A stretch of DNA of 64,000 bases. It comes from Pelagibius sp. Alg239-R121 (GTDB lineage: Bacteria > Pseudomonadota > Alphaproteobacteria > Kiloniellales > Kiloniellaceae). Both the position numbers and the translations under genes were made by a program. Positions 62,212-64,000 of this stretch are shown here, in pieces. The number at the start of each line of letters is the position of its first letter. Position 1 is the first letter of the stretch. The notes under the pieces are model-generated. The model was not told the DNA's origin, did not search any database, and worked only from the letters and a program-made list of their open reading frames with translations. Location of the stretch: NCBI RefSeq assembly GCF_947331435.1, contig NZ_CAMZOF010000001.1, positions 434,001 through 498,000 of the forward strand, in the 5' to 3' direction.

Positions 62212-62262
62212 ATGACGTCCTGCAACAGCGGCCATGCCGCGCTAATGCGAGGAGCTTTTGCC

Positions 62263-63744
62263 ATGACACGCCGTCTCATTACCCCTGTCATTCTCGCCGG
62301 TGGATCCGGTACCCGCCTCTGGCCGCTCTCCCGCGAGGACAACCCGAAGCAGTTCTGTAATCTCTTCGGTGGCGAGAGCCTCTACCAGACGACCTTAAGG
62401 CGCGTTTCGGACACGGAACGTTTCGCCGCACCCATCGTATTAACCAACAAATGCCATAAAACACTGGCCGAAACACAGGCTGGCACGATTGGCGTCACGC
62501 CGGCGGCCATCGTCTGTGAACCGATGGGACGAGACACTGCACCGGCAATCGCACTCGCGGCCCTCCTGGCCGGCGGCGAGATGGAAGACGTACATCTGCT
62601 GGTGCTGCCTTCGGATCACCGGATAGAGGCCCCAGCGCTCTTACAGGCCGCGATCGACTCGGCCTCCGCTCAGATTGAACGCACCCCCTCGCTGGTCACC
62701 TTCGGCATTGCGCCGGACCGGCCTGAAACAGGATACGGATATTTACGCGCCGGCAGCATGAACCTGAATCAGAACGGCCACCACAGTTTTGCGGTTGAGG
62801 ATTTCATCGAAAAGCCCGATCGCTCAAAAGCCGAGCGGCTGATCGCCGATAACGATGTCTACTGGAATGCCGGGATCTTTCTCTTCAGCGGCCGCCTGCT
62901 GATCAAGGAATTGCAGCGGCATGCGCCGGAGGTTCTCAAAAGCGTTCGCATGGCTATAACCCACGGGGATTGGCATGGCCTCTGCTTCGAGCCTCAGGCC
63001 CATGCTTTTGGCAGCGCACCTAAACTTTCCATCGATTACGCGGTCATGGAGAAGACCCGTGATTGCTGCGTTTTTCCCGTTAAACCGGGCTGGAGCGACA
63101 TGGGTTCCTGGTCGGCGGTCTGGACTCAAGCTGAGAGCGAGCACAGCAAGGACGGTAACCTTCTGCGCGGCGACGTCCTCACTGCCGAGACTTCGAACTC
63201 GCTGATTCAAACTGACGGTCCCATGGTTGGCGTGGCCGGCCTGGAGGACGTGGTGGTCGTGGCAAACCGGGACGCCGTTCTGGTCACCAGCCGCAAGAAC
63301 CCGCAGGGCGTCAAATCACTGGTGGCGCAGATGCAATCCGAAGGCCGTCGCGAGCACAGGCACCACGCAGGCGAAGACCGTCCCTGGGGCCGCTTCGATT
63401 CCCTGGACGTGGGCGACAGCCATCAGGTTAAGCGCATTAAAGTGCACCCCGGCGGACAACTTTCCTTGCAGTACCATCATCACCGCGCCGAACACTGGAT
63501 CGTCGTCGCAGGCACGGCACGGGTCACGCTCGACGACAAGGTGATGGACCTCAAACCCTGCGAGCAGGTCTTCATTCCTCAGGGCGCCGTGCACCGCTTG
63601 GAAAACGTGACCAATGATCCCGTGGAGATCATCGAGGTCCAGTACGGCAACTACCTGGGCGAGGACGATATCGTGCGTCTGGAAGACGTTTATGGCCGCA
63701 ACGCGGATGACAAGACCGAAAAAGCGGGCACCGCCGTGGCCTAA
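62263..63744 (+). CDS. algA: Mannose-1-phosphate guanylyltransferase / mannose-6-phosphate isomerase
   Basis: A 493-residue bifunctional enzyme. Residues 1-280 are a nucleotidyltransferase with VILAGGSGTRLWPLSREDNP and FIEKPDRSKAE; residues about 330-480 are a cupin isomerase with IKVHPGGQLSLQYHHHRAEHW and IPQGAVHRLENV. It makes GDP-mannose for AlgD. AGGAG lies 9 bases before this ATG; upstream ATGs at 62245 and 62212 lack ribosome sites. It is driven by its own sigma-54 promoter and ends at a strong terminator. It diverges from the alg44-alg8 operon. Confidence 0.95.
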   Translation: MTRRLITPVILAGGSGTRLWPLSREDNPKQFCNLFGGESLYQTTLRRVSDTERFAAPIVLTNKCHKTLAETQAGTIGVTPAAIVCEPMGRDTAPAIALAALLAGGEMEDVHLLVLPSDHRIEAPALLQAAIDSASAQIERTPSLVTFGIAPDRPETGYGYLRAGSMNLNQNGHHSFAVEDFIEKPDRSKAERLIADNDVYWNAGIFLFSGRLLIKELQRHAPEVLKSVRMAITHGDWHGLCFEPQAHAFGSAPKLSIDYAVMEKTRDCCVFPVKPGWSDMGSWSAVWTQAESEHSKDGNLLRGDVLTAETSNSLIQTDGPMVGVAGLEDVVVVANRDAVLVTSRKNPQGVKSLVAQMQSEGRREHRHHAGEDRPWGRFDSLDVGDSHQVKRIKVHPGGQLSLQYHHHRAEHWIVVAGTARVTLDDKVMDLKPCEQVFIPQGAVHRLENVTNDPVEIIEVQYGNYLGEDDIVRLEDVYGRNADDKTEKAGTAVA

Positions 63745-63798
63745 CGAAGCAATCGACGAACTCGGAGCCATTTTTAACCCCGCACGAACCTGGCTCCA

Positions 63799-63852
63799 CT
63801 TCCGTACCGGCGTTCTCTTCCTTCGTAAGCCGGTACGGAAGCCCCTTTTTTT
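63799..63852 (+). terminator. Rho-independent terminator of algA
   Basis: A perfect 13-bp stem CTTCCGTACCGGC / GCCGGTACGGAAG with a 17-base loop, followed by CCCC and seven T residues. Confidence 0.92.
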
Positions 63853-63922
63853 ACGCCAAGAGCCCTAGACGATTTAAGGCCCCTGACCCGAGAGGCCTGC
63901 AAGCGTTGCAAGGAAATGATAA

Positions 63923-64000
63923 ATGCATATCGACGGAAAAATCGAAGACGGCTACGTGATCATCTGCGACGAGGACCATAGCTTCGTTGCCAACCACCTC
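63923..64000 (+). CDS. Start of an unrecognised gene cut by window edge
   Basis: AAGGAA lies 7 bases before an ATG that opens a frame to the end of the window: MHIDGKIEDGYVIICDEDHS is the first 20 residues, 26 in all. I do not recognise the family from so little. It follows the algA terminator, so it begins a new transcription unit, perhaps from a promoter in the 70 bases before it. Confidence 0.45.
   Translation, partial: MHIDGKIEDGYVIICDEDHSFVANHL

Larger units (their letters stand above)
61942..62262. promoter_or_regulatory. Divergent sigma-54 control region of alg44 and algA
   Basis: About 320 bases with opposite-facing sigma-54 promoters at each side (61969-61984, 62196-62211) and three TTTGC/GCAAA-type palindromes between them. 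An AT-rich block (62130-62185) lies before the algA promoter. Confidence 0.75.

Noticed and set aside
62212-62262. Earlier ATG starts for algA
   Set aside because: They lie at or just past the predicted transcription start and lack ribosome sites; the ATG at 62263 has AGGAG.

Overview
The window comes from a moderately high-GC alphaproteobacterium, probably a Rhodospirillales-type marine or soil organism. The clues are HspQ, a CHCC zinc-finger protein, YciB/IspZ, several exopolysaccharide loci and an encoded-CCA tRNA-Arg. This placement rests on gene content only.

Positions 1-25,000 hold a surface-polysaccharide locus: GtrA and GT2 proteins, an O-antigen-ligase-like polymerase of the exosortase-A-associated type, two GT4 and two GT2 glycosyltransferases in all, a UDP-GlcNAc 2-epimerase, a deacetylase, a secreted propeller/beta-helix protein, two FemAB/CelD-like acyltransferases, an asparagine-synthase-like amidoligase, YdcF, a GMC oxidoreductase, a metallo-beta-lactamase-fold protein and a Wzx-type flippase. 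The gene mix resembles PEP-CTERM/exosortase-linked EPS loci, but no exosortase lies in the window. Positions 25,100-30,000 carry two tandem paralogues made almost wholly of Sel1 repeats.

Positions 30,000-40,130 are mostly housekeeping or accessory genes: HD phosphohydrolase, fasciclin protein, DUF1348 and TetR pair, zinc finger, ABC ATPase with a lipoprotein hydrolase, septation protein, a redoxin-dioxygenase fusion, a Tat rhodanese, HspQ, GNAT and tRNA-Arg.

Positions 40,200-63,900 are the most interesting part. A four-gene regulatory operon (SUOX-fold periplasmic protein, two hybrid histidine kinases, an NtrC-type sigma-54 activator) is followed by an alginate-type polymer cluster: AlgD-like dehydrogenase, an IS3-type HTH miniprotein, an RTX/DUF4114 protein, a secreted toroid-like enzyme, AlgI-like MBOAT, AlgK-like Sel1 protein, AlgJ/AlgX-like SGNH protein, Alg8-like synthase, Alg44-like PilZ protein and AlgA. 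Six matches to the sigma-54 -24/-12 consensus stand before these transcription units, including one before the kinase/activator operon and one before an unrecognised 57-residue protein. Most have a TTTGC-N5/6-GCAAA palindrome about 70-130 bases upstream, which I infer to be the activator's binding site. This predicts one self-regulated sigma-54 regulon controlling a c-di-GMP-gated alginate-like polymer. The usual AlgE porin, AlgG epimerase and AlgL lyase are absent from the window.

The intergenic DNA also holds short palindromic elements, one about 305-bp element with terminal inverted repeats, and 14-bp-period tandem repeats at three unrelated loci.
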